64,000 bases of DNA from the NCBI RefSeq assembly GCF_020831365.1, contig NZ_JAJHPV010000010.1, positions 124,001 through 188,000 on the forward strand, read 5' to 3'. Positions 19,091 to 28,406 of this stretch are shown here, in pieces. The notes beneath the pieces were generated by a model that was not told where the DNA came from, ran no database searches, and saw only the letters and a program-made list of their open reading frames with translations. The stretch comes from Massilia agrisoli (GTDB lineage Bacteria; Pseudomonadota; Gammaproteobacteria; Burkholderiales; Burkholderiaceae_D). Made by a program: the position numbers and the translations under genes. Every line of letters begins with the position of its first letter. The stretch's first letter is position 1.

Positions 19091-19762
19091 TCAGGCGCGC
19101 AGGGCTTCCAGCGCCGCGCTGGCGATGTCGCCAATGTGGGTGAGGAAGTCGGTCGCCATCACCGAGGTGAAGCGTTCCGGGTCGGGCGAACCCATGATCA
19201 GGAGGCCAAAGGCGCCCGCGCTGCTGCGCAGCGGCAGGATCACGGTCGATTGCACCGATGCCGCGTCGTCCAGCCAGCGCACCGCTTCAAAATCGTGGTT
19301 GCTGCCGCAGTAAGGCGCCAGCAGGCTGTTGGCGAAGATGCGGGCGTCGTCCGACACGCCTTCGGCAAACCAGCTGCCCTGATGCTGGGCAGCCAGGTCC
19401 CAGAGGCGCAAGGTCGCTTGCGGCACGCCGAAGTGTTCTTTCAGGCCATCGACCAGCACGCGCGGCAGGTCGCCGTTGTTGCGCGCACGCAGCAAGTCCG
19501 CGGTCCAGCCGTGGAAACGGTTGGCGATGGCGGCGTTTTCCTGGGCGGTGCGGACCAGCTGGGACATGCTCAGTTCCAGCGTTTTGTACTTGTCGCGCAT
19601 CACTTCCATCTGGCGCTCCTGCAGGGACACCGTCTTGCCCGTCAGCGGGCTCGACAGTTTTACCTTGGCGAGCAGGCCGGTATGTTCTTCGAAGAAGTGG
19701 GGATTGTCAGCCAGGAATTCGGCGACGGCTGCGGAGTCCAGTAAAGCGGTCATTGATGTCAT
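19091..19762 (-). CDS. DUF484 family protein (GAF-like)
   Basis: DUF484 proteins are conserved in beta/gammaproteobacteria next to xerC; their role is unknown. The protein (220 or 223 residues) opens with the family motif VAEFLADNPHFFEEH, then a coiled region (SLQERQMEVMRDKYKTLE) and a GAF-like domain with GAFGLLIMGSPDPERFT. The start could be ATG 19762 or ATG 19753; neither has a good ribosome binding site. It sits directly before xerC, with a 4-base gap, so the two are probably co-translated. Confidence 0.88.
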   Translation of the reverse strand: MTSMTALLDSAAVAEFLADNPHFFEEHTGLLAKVKLSSPLTGKTVSLQERQMEVMRDKYKTLELSMSQLVRTAQENAAIANRFHGWTADLLRARNNGDLPRVLVDGLKEHFGVPQATLRLWDLAAQHQGSWFAEGVSDDARIFANSLLAPYCGSNHDFEAVRWLDDAASVQSTVILPLRSSAGAFGLLIMGSPDPERFTSVMATDFLTHIGDIASAALEALRA

Positions 19763-19830
19763 GTGTTCGAGGGGAGACGCAATTCTAACCGACTGCCGCG
19801 CCCGGACAGTGAAAACATTTCGGCAATAAA

Positions 19831-19856
19831 AAAAAGACGTCCGAAGACGTCTTTTT
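19831..19856. terminator. Intrinsic terminator after porin 1
   Basis: An 11-bp stem (AAAAAGACGTC at 19831-19841 with GACGTCTTTTT at 19846-19856) reads on the minus strand with a stable UUCG tetraloop and a U-run. It ends the porin transcript 18 bases after its stop and could also stop transcripts in the other direction. Confidence 0.9.
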
Positions 19857-19874
19857 CGTGGTGCCGCCTGAAAA

Positions 19875-21146
19875 TCAGAAGCGGTGACGGATGCCAACCT
19901 GGAAGGTGTGGCTGTCGTCGCCTGGCACCTTGGTGAAGCCGCCCGGCGAACCGGACACGCCTGGCGTGTACTGGCCATCGTTCTGGTTCTTGATCTTGGC
20001 GACCACGGTGTACACGTCGGTGCGCTTCGACAGGTTGTGGTCGTAGCCCAGCGCCAGCAGGGTGGCATCGCTGTTGGACGCGGTGTGGTCGTTCTGGCGT
20101 GCTGCCGATGCCATGATGCGGCCGGCGCCCATCTTGTAGTGCGCGCCCAGCTGGTAGCTGGTTGCATCGACCTGGCTGTTGCGGGTGATGTTGGTCACGA
20201 ACACGTTACGCAGTGCGGCCGCGGTTGGTGCACCCAGTGGCGCCAGGGTTGGGGCGATGCTGGTGTCCCATGCGCCGATGTAGTCGCGCAGCAGGGCCGA
20301 GTTGTTGTTTTCCTGGTCGTGCCAGCCAGCGAAGAACTTGAACGCGCCGGTGGTGAACGAGCCGCCGACGGTGGTGGTCACCAGGCTCTTGCGGTCCATC
20401 CAGTCGTAGCCGCGGTTGTGGCCGACGCCGACGTCAAAGCCGTTGGCCTTGTAGGTCACGGCGATGCCCTGGAACTTGTTGTAGCGGCCGAGGTAACCGG
20501 ACTGCTTGCCGCCGTACATGATCGAACCGCCCAGGCCGCCCGGGGTCGCGATACGGTACTGGACCGATTTCTGCGAGCGGATGTCCGCGCCCAGCGCGGT
20601 GAAGCCGGCAGCGCCGCCGGTGATGCCGCCCCAGGTGCCGGCGGTGCCGGTTTCGAACGCGTCAGCTGCCGCGAACACTTCGTAGCCAGGGGTGTACATG
20701 CGGCCCAGCAGGACTGCGCCAACCGGGGTGATCAGGCCAACCATCGCGGTACGGTCGAACAGCGCCTTTTCAGGGTTCACTGCAGGGCCGCCTTTTGGCT
20801 GGATGGCGTTACGGATGCCTGCCAGCAGCGCCGGTGGCAGCGCGGTCATGCCCTTGGTCAGATACAGGCCCGGGTTGTCGGTGATCAGGGTCGGGGTCTG
20901 GGTGCCGGTGTCGAGTTCGACACGCGCTTCCAGGTTGAAGATCGCCTTGTATCCACCGCCGATGTCTTCGGTACCTTTGAAGCCGATGCGCGAACCGTCA
21001 GCACCGCCACTGAAGATACGTGCCGACTCTCCCTTGGTCTTCGTGATGCCAGCGTCGGCAACACCGTAGATCTGAATGCTGGACTGTGCCATGACAGGTG
21101 CTGCGAAACAGGTAGCGATTACACCAGCGATAAATTTTGTTTTCAT
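19875..21146 (-). CDS. Gram-negative porin (outer-membrane trimeric beta-barrel), copy 1
   Basis: A general diffusion porin of the betaproteobacterial Porin_4/OmpC-like family. The start at 21146 has GGAG upstream and gives a signal peptide cleaved after VMA (A20/Q21). The mature protein begins SSIQIYGVADAGI, typical of the family, and ends in the membrane-anchoring Phe of QVGIRHRF. The L3-like constriction region is not assignable by eye. The 423-residue precursor is somewhat long for the family. A second, distinct porin gene lies upstream on the same strand. Confidence 0.93.
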   Translation of the reverse strand: MKTKFIAGVIATCFAAPVMAQSSIQIYGVADAGITKTKGESARIFSGGADGSRIGFKGTEDIGGGYKAIFNLEARVELDTGTQTPTLITDNPGLYLTKGMTALPPALLAGIRNAIQPKGGPAVNPEKALFDRTAMVGLITPVGAVLLGRMYTPGYEVFAAADAFETGTAGTWGGITGGAAGFTALGADIRSQKSVQYRIATPGGLGGSIMYGGKQSGYLGRYNKFQGIAVTYKANGFDVGVGHNRGYDWMDRKSLVTTTVGGSFTTGAFKFFAGWHDQENNNSALLRDYIGAWDTSIAPTLAPLGAPTAAALRNVFVTNITRNSQVDATSYQLGAHYKMGAGRIMASAARQNDHTASNSDATLLALGYDHNLSKRTDVYTVVAKIKNQNDGQYTPGVSGSPGGFTKVPGDDSHTFQVGIRHRF

Positions 21147-21389
21147 TGCGTCTCCAAGAGGATAATTTAGTAAAACGAACGCGCGTACTAAATTCGTTTG
21201 ATCCAATATGCCATCGTTCAACATTCTTGTACAGAAAGCGAGCTCGGCCGGATTATACGGGTTGCGAAAAAGACACAGTGGAATTTGTGGCTGATAGGCG
21301 ACGCAAATGCGCCGAGGGCGAAGCAGGGTTTCCCCTGGCTTCGCCCCCGTCTCCGGCTGGCAGGGCTCGCGCCCCGCCGGCTGGGTTCA
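21147..21389. other. Intergenic region between the two porin genes
   Basis: It holds porin 1's leader. A GC-rich hairpin sits downstream of porin 2: GGGCGAAGC at 21316-21324 pairs with GCTTCGCCC at 21338-21346. It lacks a U-run, so a terminator role is uncertain. A TATACG-like AT patch at about 21255 on the plus strand is not convincing as a promoter. Confidence 0.4.
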
Positions 21390-22445
21390 TCAGAATGCGT
21401 GGTTCACGCCCACTGCGTAGTGCTTGATGCTCGAGGTAGCGGTCGGGCTGATGCCGGCCTTCTTGTTCGATGCATCGAAGTACAGGTAAGTGCGCTTCGA
21501 CAGGCTGTACTCGTAGCCGATCGAGAACTGCTTGGTCTTGGCAATGCCGTCCGGCGTCTTCTGGCCGTAACCGATCAGCACTTTGCCCGGGCCCATGGTG
21601 TAGTTCGCGCCCACGACCCACGAATCGGTCTCCGGGTTCACCAGGCGGGTGTGCTCCTGGTCTTGCGCGGTGTACGACGCCATCAGTTTCAGGACCGGGG
21701 TCGCCATCACCGAACCTGCGATCGACCACAGTTCCGATTCGATTGCGTTGCGCTCGGCTGCCAGCATCATCGCCACCGGACCATTCTTGTAGGTTGCCGA
21801 CACCGAGAACGGGTTGGTCGACGCTTCTGCGCCGGCTGCGTACTGCGGTGCTGCCGCGGTGCCGCGGCCGATGATCGCTGCGCTCTGGTTGCCTTCTTTG
21901 GTGGCGATCGTGGTGTTGATCTGGAAACCGCCGACTTCAGGCGAGTTGTAGAACAGCGCGTTCGAGAAACGGTTGGTCGAGTTGCCGACCATGCCGAGCG
22001 GGTCGGAGGTGTAGCCGGCGACGGTCAGGTCGGTCTGGAAGCCGGCTGGGCTAGGAACGCCGTGGAATGGCTCGAACTGGGTGCTGGTCTCCTGGAACGC
22101 GGTCAGGCCACGGCCGATGCGGACCATACCGAAGCCGCCCTGCAGGCCGACGCGGCTCTGGCCCTGGAACAGCGGACGCTGGACCCCGCCGCCGCCCTGC
22201 TCGATCGTGCCGACGTCTGGTTCGTAACGAATTTCAAGTTGGAAGAGTGCTTTCAGGCCATTGCCCAGCTCTTCAGTACCCTTGAACCCCAGCGTATTGT
22301 TCGCGCGCTTGCCGATTGCCATCGACTGGTCGGTGCGCTTGATGAAGCCTGCATCGACGGTGCCGTAGATTTGAACCGCTGATTGAGCTTGTGCCACGCC
22401 GGCGAGCGAACCTAAAACGGCCAGGGCCAAAAGTGATTTTTTCAT
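21390..22445 (-). CDS. Gram-negative porin (outer-membrane beta-barrel), copy 2
   Basis: A second porin of the same family, 351 residues. The signal peptide (MKKSLLALAVLGSLAGVAQA) ends before Q21, and the mature start SAVQIYGTVDAGFIKR is a family hallmark. The C-terminus ends in Phe (VGVNHAF). A TGAGGA ribosome binding site precedes the ATG. The two porins share sequence pattern but differ in length and loops, so they are probably not a very recent duplication. The upstream region carries palindromes at 22618-22648 that may bind a regulator. Confidence 0.94.
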   Translation of the reverse strand: MKKSLLALAVLGSLAGVAQAQSAVQIYGTVDAGFIKRTDQSMAIGKRANNTLGFKGTEELGNGLKALFQLEIRYEPDVGTIEQGGGGVQRPLFQGQSRVGLQGGFGMVRIGRGLTAFQETSTQFEPFHGVPSPAGFQTDLTVAGYTSDPLGMVGNSTNRFSNALFYNSPEVGGFQINTTIATKEGNQSAAIIGRGTAAAPQYAAGAEASTNPFSVSATYKNGPVAMMLAAERNAIESELWSIAGSVMATPVLKLMASYTAQDQEHTRLVNPETDSWVVGANYTMGPGKVLIGYGQKTPDGIAKTKQFSIGYEYSLSKRTYLYFDASNKKAGISPTATSSIKHYAVGVNHAF

Positions 22446-22839
22446 GTAGCTGTCCTCAGAAAAGTAATGCGCTTGGATAGATGGGCAGGTGTCCGGAAAA
22501 TCGTCATTGATCAGGCGGCACTGCTTCGTAAATATTGTTGTTCCAGTTAATTATGGGGTCTAGTTTTAATTTGTCGGCAATAAATTGCGGCTCTGTTGTA
22601 TTTTTGAAACGCAGCGACTATGACAAGCCGTCATAGGGGTTTTCCCCTGTAAGCACCGCGTAAGTTTCATGCAATCGAGGGTTTGCGCAACATCAAAGGA
22701 GATGCTGTTTTGTCTATTTTTGGCACTTTGCTGACATAGACTTGCCTGCTCGCGCCGGCTGTGGCAGGAGTGCCGCGCGATCAGTGCAGTGGTGGCAATA
22801 TCGACACTGTTTCTCCCATCAAATCTTGAAGCGTCACCG
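22446..22839. other. 394-base intergenic region upstream of porin 2 and the Sel1 gene
   Basis: This divergent region is AT-richer than its surroundings. It holds a perfect inverted repeat CTATGAC-N5-GTCATAG (22618-22636) directly abutting AGGGG-TTTT-CCCCT (22635-22648). It should contain promoters for both flanking genes, but I cannot place them confidently. No tRNA or small gene is seen. Confidence 0.6.
22618..22648. promoter_or_regulatory. Stacked palindromes, candidate operator upstream of porin 2
   Basis: CTATGAC (22618-22624) and GTCATAG (22630-22636) form a 7-bp inverted repeat with a 5-base spacer. Immediately overlapping it, AGGGG (22635-22639) pairs with CCCCT (22644-22648). They lie about 175-200 bases upstream of the porin ATG. 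An operator is more likely than an RNA element at this distance, but this is inference. Confidence 0.4.
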
Positions 22840-24348
22840 ATGGCAAATCGCGAAGAACTGGGAATCATCCGGGGTGCGCGCGGCGGCAACGCGGCGGCCC
22901 AGCTTGAGTTGGGCAAGCGCTACCTGTTCGGCAGCGCCGGCCTGCCGAAAAGCTTGCCGACGGCGCTGCACTGGCTCGACCGCGCCGCGCAGCAGCAATG
23001 CCGCGAGGCCTGCGAGCTGATTGGCGCGCACATCCCGATCGAACTGGCCAGCCAGAGCCAGCGTCCGCTGGCGCCCTGGTATGAGCGCGCGCACGACGCT
23101 GGCGTGGTACGGGCCGGCATGGTGTTCGCGCAACTGGTGCTGGCCGACCACGATCCCAGGCCCGAGGTGCGCGCCAAGGCGCTGCGCGCGCTCGAATCGG
23201 CGGCCGCCGCCGGCTTTGCCGACGCCGCCGAACTGCTGTCGCAGCAGCGCCGCGCCCGGGTCGGGGGCGGCGCCCAGCCAGCGCTTGCAGCCGCTGCGAG
23301 CCGGCCCGTGGTGGTGGCCGCCCCGCCCTCCAGCCTGCCCCTGATCGACGCCGCCTGGCAGGCGCGCGATTGGCCAGCCTACCTCACGCTTGCCTTGCCG
23401 CAGGCGTGGGCGCTGGTGGCCGCGAGCGCCGAACCCGGCCGCCTGCGCGCGCGGCTGGCCCCAGCCGACGTGCTGCTGCTGTCGCGCTGCGCGCAGCTGC
23501 TCGATGGCGAGCACGGCGGGTACGCGGCTGGCGCAGGCGAGATCAGGTTGTTCTGGGAGCTTGCCGCCGCCGAGAACGACCGCGACGCCCAGCTGGCGAT
23601 GGGACTGTGGTGGGCGCGCATGCGCCTGGACGGCAGGCGCATGCCGCCGGGTTCCGGCTCAGCCAACTTCCGCAAGGCGACCCGCTGGCTGGCGCTGGCG
23701 GGCGAACAGGGTCTGGCCGAGGCCTGGTACGCCCTGTCGCGCATCTACATCAAGCCCGAGTTCTCCCAGCGCAACGTAGGCATGGCCCAGCGTTACCTGG
23801 AACGGGCGGCGGGCATGGGTTACCGCGCCGCCCAGCTTGAATGCGGCAACAACGCATGGCGCGCGCGCCGCGAAAACGAAAGCAACGATGTGCGCGCTGT
23901 GTACTGGCTGCAAAAGGCTTCGGCGCAAGGCTGCGCCGAAGCAAGAGCAGCGCTGGACAAGATCGCCCCGCGCGAGCCGGGCCGGCTGCCCGGGCGGCAG
24001 GCCTTGTCCGGCAGCCACCCGTTGCTGGCGGCGCGGCTGGAGCTGGCTGCGCTGTTTGGCCTCAGCCGTGCCGAAGCCCTGCTGCTCGATGTGGCACGGG
24101 CCGACCGCGGCCACTGCCTGGTGATCGATATCCGCAGCAGCTACGGTCGCAGCAAACGCCGGCTGGTGATGGTGGAAACGGCGCGCGAACGCGAAGCGCT
24201 CGACCGGATCATCAAGGTATTCGAAGGAATCGATGGCGGGCCGGGTGGACCGGAAGGGAATTACCGGCAGCGCCTGTACCGCCTGAAAACGGCGGCGCCG
24301 GGAGCCTGCCTGGACACTGACGTGGAATCGTTCGAGATGGCGGCATGA
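22840..24348 (+). CDS. Sel1-repeat (TPR-like) protein
   Basis: A 502-residue soluble protein with Sel1-like helical repeats: one at the N-terminus (AAAQLELGKRYLFG, then ALHWLDRAAQQ) and at least three at about residues 245-370 (AQLAMGLWWARMRLDG, AEAWYALSRIYIKPEF, AAQLECGNNAWRARREN). SLR proteins scaffold protein-protein contacts. There is no signal peptide from the chosen ATG at 22840; a GTG at 22789 would be an alternative start. The last 100 residues (VIDIRSSYGRSKRRLVMVETARER) look like a separate conserved domain I cannot name. Convergent with dapF. Confidence 0.8.
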   Translation: MANREELGIIRGARGGNAAAQLELGKRYLFGSAGLPKSLPTALHWLDRAAQQQCREACELIGAHIPIELASQSQRPLAPWYERAHDAGVVRAGMVFAQLVLADHDPRPEVRAKALRALESAAAAGFADAAELLSQQRRARVGGGAQPALAAAASRPVVVAAPPSSLPLIDAAWQARDWPAYLTLALPQAWALVAASAEPGRLRARLAPADVLLLSRCAQLLDGEHGGYAAGAGEIRLFWELAAAENDRDAQLAMGLWWARMRLDGRRMPPGSGSANFRKATRWLALAGEQGLAEAWYALSRIYIKPEFSQRNVGMAQRYLERAAGMGYRAAQLECGNNAWRARRENESNDVRAVYWLQKASAQGCAEARAALDKIAPREPGRLPGRQALSGSHPLLAARLELAALFGLSRAEALLLDVARADRGHCLVIDIRSSYGRSKRRLVMVETAREREALDRIIKVFEGIDGGPGGPEGNYRQRLYRLKTAAPGACLDTDVESFEMAA

Positions 24349-24360
24349 GCGCCGCCCCCG

Positions 24361-25224
24361 CTAGACCTCGACTTCGCCCTCGAACACTGTCACCGCCGGG
24401 CCTGACAGGAACACAGGCTGGCCCGGGCCTGCCCATGCGATCGACAACTCGCCACCGCGGGCGCTGACCCGCACCGGTGAATCGAGCAGCCCGCGGCGGA
24501 TGCCCGCGACGACCGCGGCGCAGGCGCCGGTACCGCAGGCCAGGGTTTCGCCGGCGCCGCGTTCATGGACGCGCAGCCGGATGTGGTGACGCTCGACCAC
24601 TTGCATGAAACCTGCATTCACGCGCGCCGGGAAGCGCGGGTGATGTTCGATCAAGGGGCCGGTTTCCGCGACCGGCGCGGTATCGACATTGTCGACCACC
24701 TGCACCGCATGCGGATTGCCCATCGAAACGACGGAAATAAACACGGTCTTGCTGCTGCCGCCGGTTTTGACCGGCAGCGGCCAGGTCGTATCGTCGCCCT
24801 CCGCCCAGCCGGCCAGGCCGGCCGCGTCGAACGGCACCTCGGCGGGGTCAAGGCGCGGCGCGCCCATGTCCACCGTGATGCTGCCGTCGGCTTCCAGGCG
24901 CGGCGCAATGATGCCCTTCATGGTCTCGACCCGGATGCTGCTCTTGCTGGTCAGGCCTTTTTCGGTGACGAACTTGACGAAGGCGCGCGCGCCATTGCCG
25001 CACTGTTCCACTTCGCTGCCGTCATTGTTGAAGATGCGGTATTTGAAATCGCAACCCTCGGTGGCCGGCTGCTGGACAACCAGGATCTGGTCGGCGCCGA
25101 TGCCAAAGCGGCGGTCGGCCAGCCGCTGCCACTGGGCGGGAGAGAGTTCAATCGGCGCGGCGGTCGCATCGATCACGATGAAGTCGTTGCCCGCGCCGTG
25201 CATTTTGGTGAATTTGAGTTTCAT
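24361..25224 (-). CDS. dapF: Diaminopimelate epimerase
   Basis: DapF converts LL- to meso-diaminopimelate for lysine and peptidoglycan synthesis. The 287-residue protein starts [19 protein letters not shown] and has both catalytic Cys motifs, [10 protein letters not shown] and [10 protein letters not shown], one in each half. Length is normal. It is the last gene after two LpxL-like acyltransferase genes on the same strand, 18 bases downstream, so probably co-transcribed with them. Confidence 0.97.
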   Translation of the reverse strand: MKLKFTKMHGAGNDFIVIDATAAPIELSPAQWQRLADRRFGIGADQILVVQQPATEGCDFKYRIFNNDGSEVEQCGNGARAFVKFVTEKGLTSKSSIRVETMKGIIAPRLEADGSITVDMGAPRLDPAEVPFDAAGLAGWAEGDDTTWPLPVKTGGSSKTVFISVVSMGNPHAVQVVDNVDTAPVAETGPLIEHHPRFPARVNAGFMQVVERHHIRLRVHERGAGETLACGTGACAAVVAGIRRGLLDSPVRVSARGGELSIAWAGPGQPVFLSGPAVTVFEGEVEV

Positions 25225-25242
25225 GGGAGTCAGTATAAAGGG

Positions 25243-26118
25243 CTAAGCGACCGGGGCGTACGGCGACACTTCGCCTTCCGGCCGGGTCTTGTAGCGCTTG
25301 TGGGTCCAGAAATACTCGGCCGGGGCTTCGCGCACGCGCTCTTCGATAAACGCGTTCATGCGGCGCGCCGCCGTCACCATGTCGTCGCCGGGATAGTTCT
25401 CCCACGCCGGGTAGAAGGTCACCTTCCAGCCCTGGTAACCGGGCAGGAAGGTCGCCACCACGGGAATCACGGCGGCGCCGGTGCTCGCTGCGATGCGTCC
25501 AGGCGCGGTCAGGGTGGCCGCCGGGGTGCCGAAGAAATCGACAAACGCGGAATCCTTTTCGCCAAAATCCATATCCGGCAGCATAAAGTACGGCAGGTGG
25601 TCGCGCATGGCGCGAATGATCGGCTTGACGCCTTCCTTGCGCGAAAACAGCTTAACCGGGCGGAAGCGCGAGCGTCCCGCGCGCAGCACGTCGTCGAAGG
25701 CCTTGTTCTTCTGCTGCACATAAATTGAGCACAAGCTGGTTTCCAGCATCACCGCCACGCCGGCCACGTCGAGGCACACGAAGTGCGGGCACAGCAAAAT
25801 GGTCGGACCGGCCTGGATCTGTTCGAGCGGAACCCGCGGCTCGACCCTGATCAGCCGGCGCAGGCGCGCCTCCGGCGCCCACCACAGGATGGCGCGCTCC
25901 CAGATGCTGCGCGAATACGCCTGGAAATGCTGGCGCGCCAGGGCAACGCGCTGCTGCTCCGACAGTTCCGGCATCGCCAGGCGCAAATTGGTCAGGGTGA
26001 TATGGCGGCGCTTGCGCAGCACCATGAACAGCAGCGAGCCCACGGCTTTGCCGATGCGTCCGAGAATCGGCAGCGGCAGCCAGTGCAGCAGCCACATCAA
26101 ACCCAGCAACAACCTCAT
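25243..26118 (-). CDS. LpxL/HtrB-type lipid A acyltransferase, second copy
   Basis: Late acyltransferases add a secondary acyl chain to lipid A at the inner membrane. The start at 26118 overlaps the preceding gene's stop (ATGA). The 291-residue protein has one N-terminal membrane helix, the catalytic HX4D motif in CPHFVCLD, and LPDMDFGEKDSAFVDFFG, typical of LpxL/LpxM. It ends with FWTHKRYKTRP, the family C-terminal block. Which chain it transfers cannot be told. A paralogue lies immediately upstream. Confidence 0.93.
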   Translation of the reverse strand: MRLLLGLMWLLHWLPLPILGRIGKAVGSLLFMVLRKRRHITLTNLRLAMPELSEQQRVALARQHFQAYSRSIWERAILWWAPEARLRRLIRVEPRVPLEQIQAGPTILLCPHFVCLDVAGVAVMLETSLCSIYVQQKNKAFDDVLRAGRSRFRPVKLFSRKEGVKPIIRAMRDHLPYFMLPDMDFGEKDSAFVDFFGTPAATLTAPGRIAASTGAAVIPVVATFLPGYQGWKVTFYPAWENYPGDDMVTAARRMNAFIEERVREAPAEYFWTHKRYKTRPEGEVSPYAPVA

Positions 26119-26966
26119 GCAGCCACCTGCGCATCCGGCGCCGGTATGCCTTCGGGCTGCTTGTAGCGGTTGTAGCTCCAGAAATACTGCGCAGGGCAGC
26201 GCGCGATCAGCTGCTCCATGGCCTGGTTGATGGCGCGGGCCTGGTCGGCGATGCTGCCTTCCAGCGAGCCGGTAAACGGCACGAAGCGCACGATATAACC
26301 GCGGCCGCCGGGGCGACGCTCGGCGTAGGTCAGGATCACTTCCGGGGTGCCCATCCTGGCCAGCTTGGCGGGCAGGGTCATCGTGTATGCAGTGCGGCCG
26401 AAGAAGGGCGCCCAGACGCCTTCGCCTTCTTGCGGGACCTGGTCGGGCAGGATGCCGATCGGCTCGCCGCGTTTCAGGCACTTGGCCAGGATGCGCACGC
26501 CCGACATGTTGGCCGGCGCGAGATGCAGGTTGTGGCGCGCGCGGGCGCCTTCGATCAGCGGTTTGAGCGCCGCTTTTTTGGGCGGCCGGTACATCACGGT
26601 GAGCTTGGTGCGCAGCGCGATCTGCTGGGCGGTAATTTCAAAACAGCCCAGGTGCGGGGTCAGGAAAACGATGCCGCGGCCACTGTCCAGGACCGACGCG
26701 ACATAGTCATAATTCTCTTCAGTGACGTGGGCCGCCACCCGTTCCGGCTTCGCGCACCAGACAAACGGCAGCTCGACAATGGCTTTGCCGGACTCGGCAA
26801 TGGCGTGGTACAGGTGGCTGCCGAAACCGGCAGCGTCGAGGTTGCCGCGCAAGCGGCGGCGATACGACGGCGATAACAAATAAACAAGCCAACCCAGAGC
26901 TGCCCCAAGGAAATGCAGGACCGGCAAGGGGAGGGCAGACAACAGGCGGAATAGGGAAACAAGCAT
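26115..26966 (-). CDS. LpxL/HtrB-type lipid A acyltransferase, first copy
   Basis: A paralogue of the next gene; same predicted role in lipid A acylation. It has an N-terminal membrane region, HX4E (HLGCFE) in place of the more common HX4D, LPDQVPQEGEGVWAPFFG, and FWSYNRYKQPEG at the end. I chose the ATG at 26966; a TTG at 26987 would add seven residues and neither has a clear ribosome binding site. Two adjacent late acyltransferase genes suggest a lipid A with two secondary chains, or different substrates. Divergent from metK. Confidence 0.92.
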   Translation of the reverse strand: MLVSLFRLLSALPLPVLHFLGAALGWLVYLLSPSYRRRLRGNLDAAGFGSHLYHAIAESGKAIVELPFVWCAKPERVAAHVTEENYDYVASVLDSGRGIVFLTPHLGCFEITAQQIALRTKLTVMYRPPKKAALKPLIEGARARHNLHLAPANMSGVRILAKCLKRGEPIGILPDQVPQEGEGVWAPFFGRTAYTMTLPAKLARMGTPEVILTYAERRPGGRGYIVRFVPFTGSLEGSIADQARAINQAMEQLIARCPAQYFWSYNRYKQPEGIPAPDAQVAA

Positions 26967-27087
26967 GAAATATTGATCGAAGTTCAAGAACGGCTAGTTG
27001 CTCAAGCCAAAAAATCGCAAGCAGCGTAAAATACCACTTTAAGCTGGATCCGCCGAGTTAATAGACAACTTGCGAAGCGGAATATAA

Positions 27088-27128
27088 ATGTCGCTAAAGC
27101 GTCGCAGGAACAATTGGTACTGCGACAT
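27088..27128 (+). promoter_or_regulatory. Candidate two-state RNA leader of metK
   Basis: In the 188-base region before metK, GTCGCAG (27101-27107) can pair with CTGCGAC (27120-27126), and alternatively ATGTCGC (27088-27094) can pair with GCGACAT (27122-27128). The two stems share bases and exclude each other. The downstream part lies about 13-30 bases before the CAGGAG ribosome binding site. It does not match the SAM-I, SAM-II, SAM-III or SAM-V patterns I know. A regulatory role is inference. Confidence 0.35.
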
Positions 27129-27154
27129 GTTCAACAGTATCAGGAGCTTCCTCC

Positions 27155-28318
27155 ATGTCTAACGACTACCTTTTCACCTCCGAATCCGTTTCGGAAGGCC
27201 ATCCCGACAAAGTCGCGGACCAGATTTCCGACGCCATCCTTGACGCGATCCTCGAGCAGGATCCAAAAGCGCGCGTGGCCGCCGAAACCCTCTGCAACAC
27301 CGGTCTCGTGGTGCTGGCAGGTGAGATCACCACCCACGCAAACGTGGATTATATTCAAGTTGCGCGTGAGACCATCAAGCGCATCGGCTACGACAACACC
27401 GAATACGGCATCGACTACAAGGGTTGCGCCGTGCTGGTCGCCTACGACAAGCAGTCGCCGGACATCGCCCAGGGCGTTGACGAAGGCGCCGGTATCGACC
27501 TCGACCAGGGCGCGGGCGACCAGGGCCTGATGTTCGGCTACGCCTGCGACGAAACCGCGGAACTGATGCCAGCGGCAATCCACTACGCGCACCGCCTGGT
27601 CGAGCGCCAGTCGCAACTGCGCAAGGACGGCCGCCTGCCATGGCTGCGTCCGGATGCGAAGTCCCAGGTCACGCTGCGTTACGTCAACGGCCGCCCGGTC
27701 GCGGTCGACACGGTTGTTCTGTCGACACAGCACGCCCCGGAAGTGTCGCACTCGCAGATCGAAGAAGCGGTGATCGAGGAAATCATCAAGAAAGTGCTGC
27801 CGACCGAATGGCTGAACGGCACCCGCTACCTGGTCAACCCGACCGGCCGCTTCGTCATCGGCGGCCCGCAGGGCGACTGCGGCCTGACCGGCCGCAAGAT
27901 CATCGTCGACACCTACGGCGGCGCGGCGCCGCACGGCGGTGGCGCGTTCTCGGGCAAGGACCCGTCCAAGGTCGACCGTTCGGCAGCCTACGCTGCGCGC
28001 TATGTCGCCAAGAACGTGGTGGCAGCGGGCCTGGCGCGCCAGTGCCAGGTGCAGGTCAGCTACGCGATCGGCGTGGCGCGTCCGATCAACATCACCGTGT
28101 ACACCGAAGGCACCGGCGTGATCTCCGACGAGAAGATCGCCGCACTGGTGATGGAACACTTCGACCTGCGCCCGAAGGGCATCGTCCAGATGCTCGACCT
28201 GCTGCGCCCGATTTACCAGAAGAGCGCCGCCTACGGCCACTTCGGCCGCGAAGAGCCGGAGTTCACCTGGGAGCGTACCGACAAGGCCGCACTGCTGCGC
28301 GCTGAAGCGGGTCTCTGA
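27155..28318 (+). CDS. metK: S-adenosylmethionine synthetase
   Basis: MetK makes SAM from methionine and ATP. The 387-residue protein begins [15 protein letters not shown], with the GHPDK ATP-binding motif; the central [12 protein letters not shown] and the [16 protein letters not shown] phosphate loop are also intact. CAGGAG ribosome binding site nine bases upstream of the ATG. Its own transcript ends at a terminator 26 bases after the stop. With ahcY and metF nearby this is the methyl cycle. Confidence 0.99.
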   Translation: MSNDYLFTSESVSEGHPDKVADQISDAILDAILEQDPKARVAAETLCNTGLVVLAGEITTHANVDYIQVARETIKRIGYDNTEYGIDYKGCAVLVAYDKQSPDIAQGVDEGAGIDLDQGAGDQGLMFGYACDETAELMPAAIHYAHRLVERQSQLRKDGRLPWLRPDAKSQVTLRYVNGRPVAVDTVVLSTQHAPEVSHSQIEEAVIEEIIKKVLPTEWLNGTRYLVNPTGRFVIGGPQGDCGLTGRKIIVDTYGGAAPHGGGAFSGKDPSKVDRSAAYAARYVAKNVVAAGLARQCQVQVSYAIGVARPINITVYTEGTGVISDEKIAALVMEHFDLRPKGIVQMLDLLRPIYQKSAAYGHFGREEPEFTWERTDKAALLRAEAGL

Positions 28319-28343
28319 TCTGGACGAAATCGGTCAGCGTAAT

Positions 28344-28372
28344 AAAAACGGGGCGAAAGCCCCGTTTTTTTT
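28344..28372 (+). terminator. Intrinsic terminator of metK
   Basis: ACGGGGC (28348-28354), GAAA tetraloop, GCCCCGT (28359-28365), followed by a run of T residues to 28372. It lies 26 bases after the metK stop and also faces the convergent GNAT gene. Confidence 0.95.
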
Positions 28373-28406
28373 GGATAGTCGACCGCGATGGAGTGCAGGC
28401 TGTCGT

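Noticed and set aside
22721-22732. TGGCAC...TTGC resembling a sigma54 promoter
   Set aside because: The spacing between GG and GC is six bases, not ten, so it does not match sigma54.
27001-27154. A known SAM riboswitch before metK
   Set aside because: I cannot find the conserved core of SAM-I, SAM-II, SAM-III or SAM-V. Kept only as an unassigned leader.
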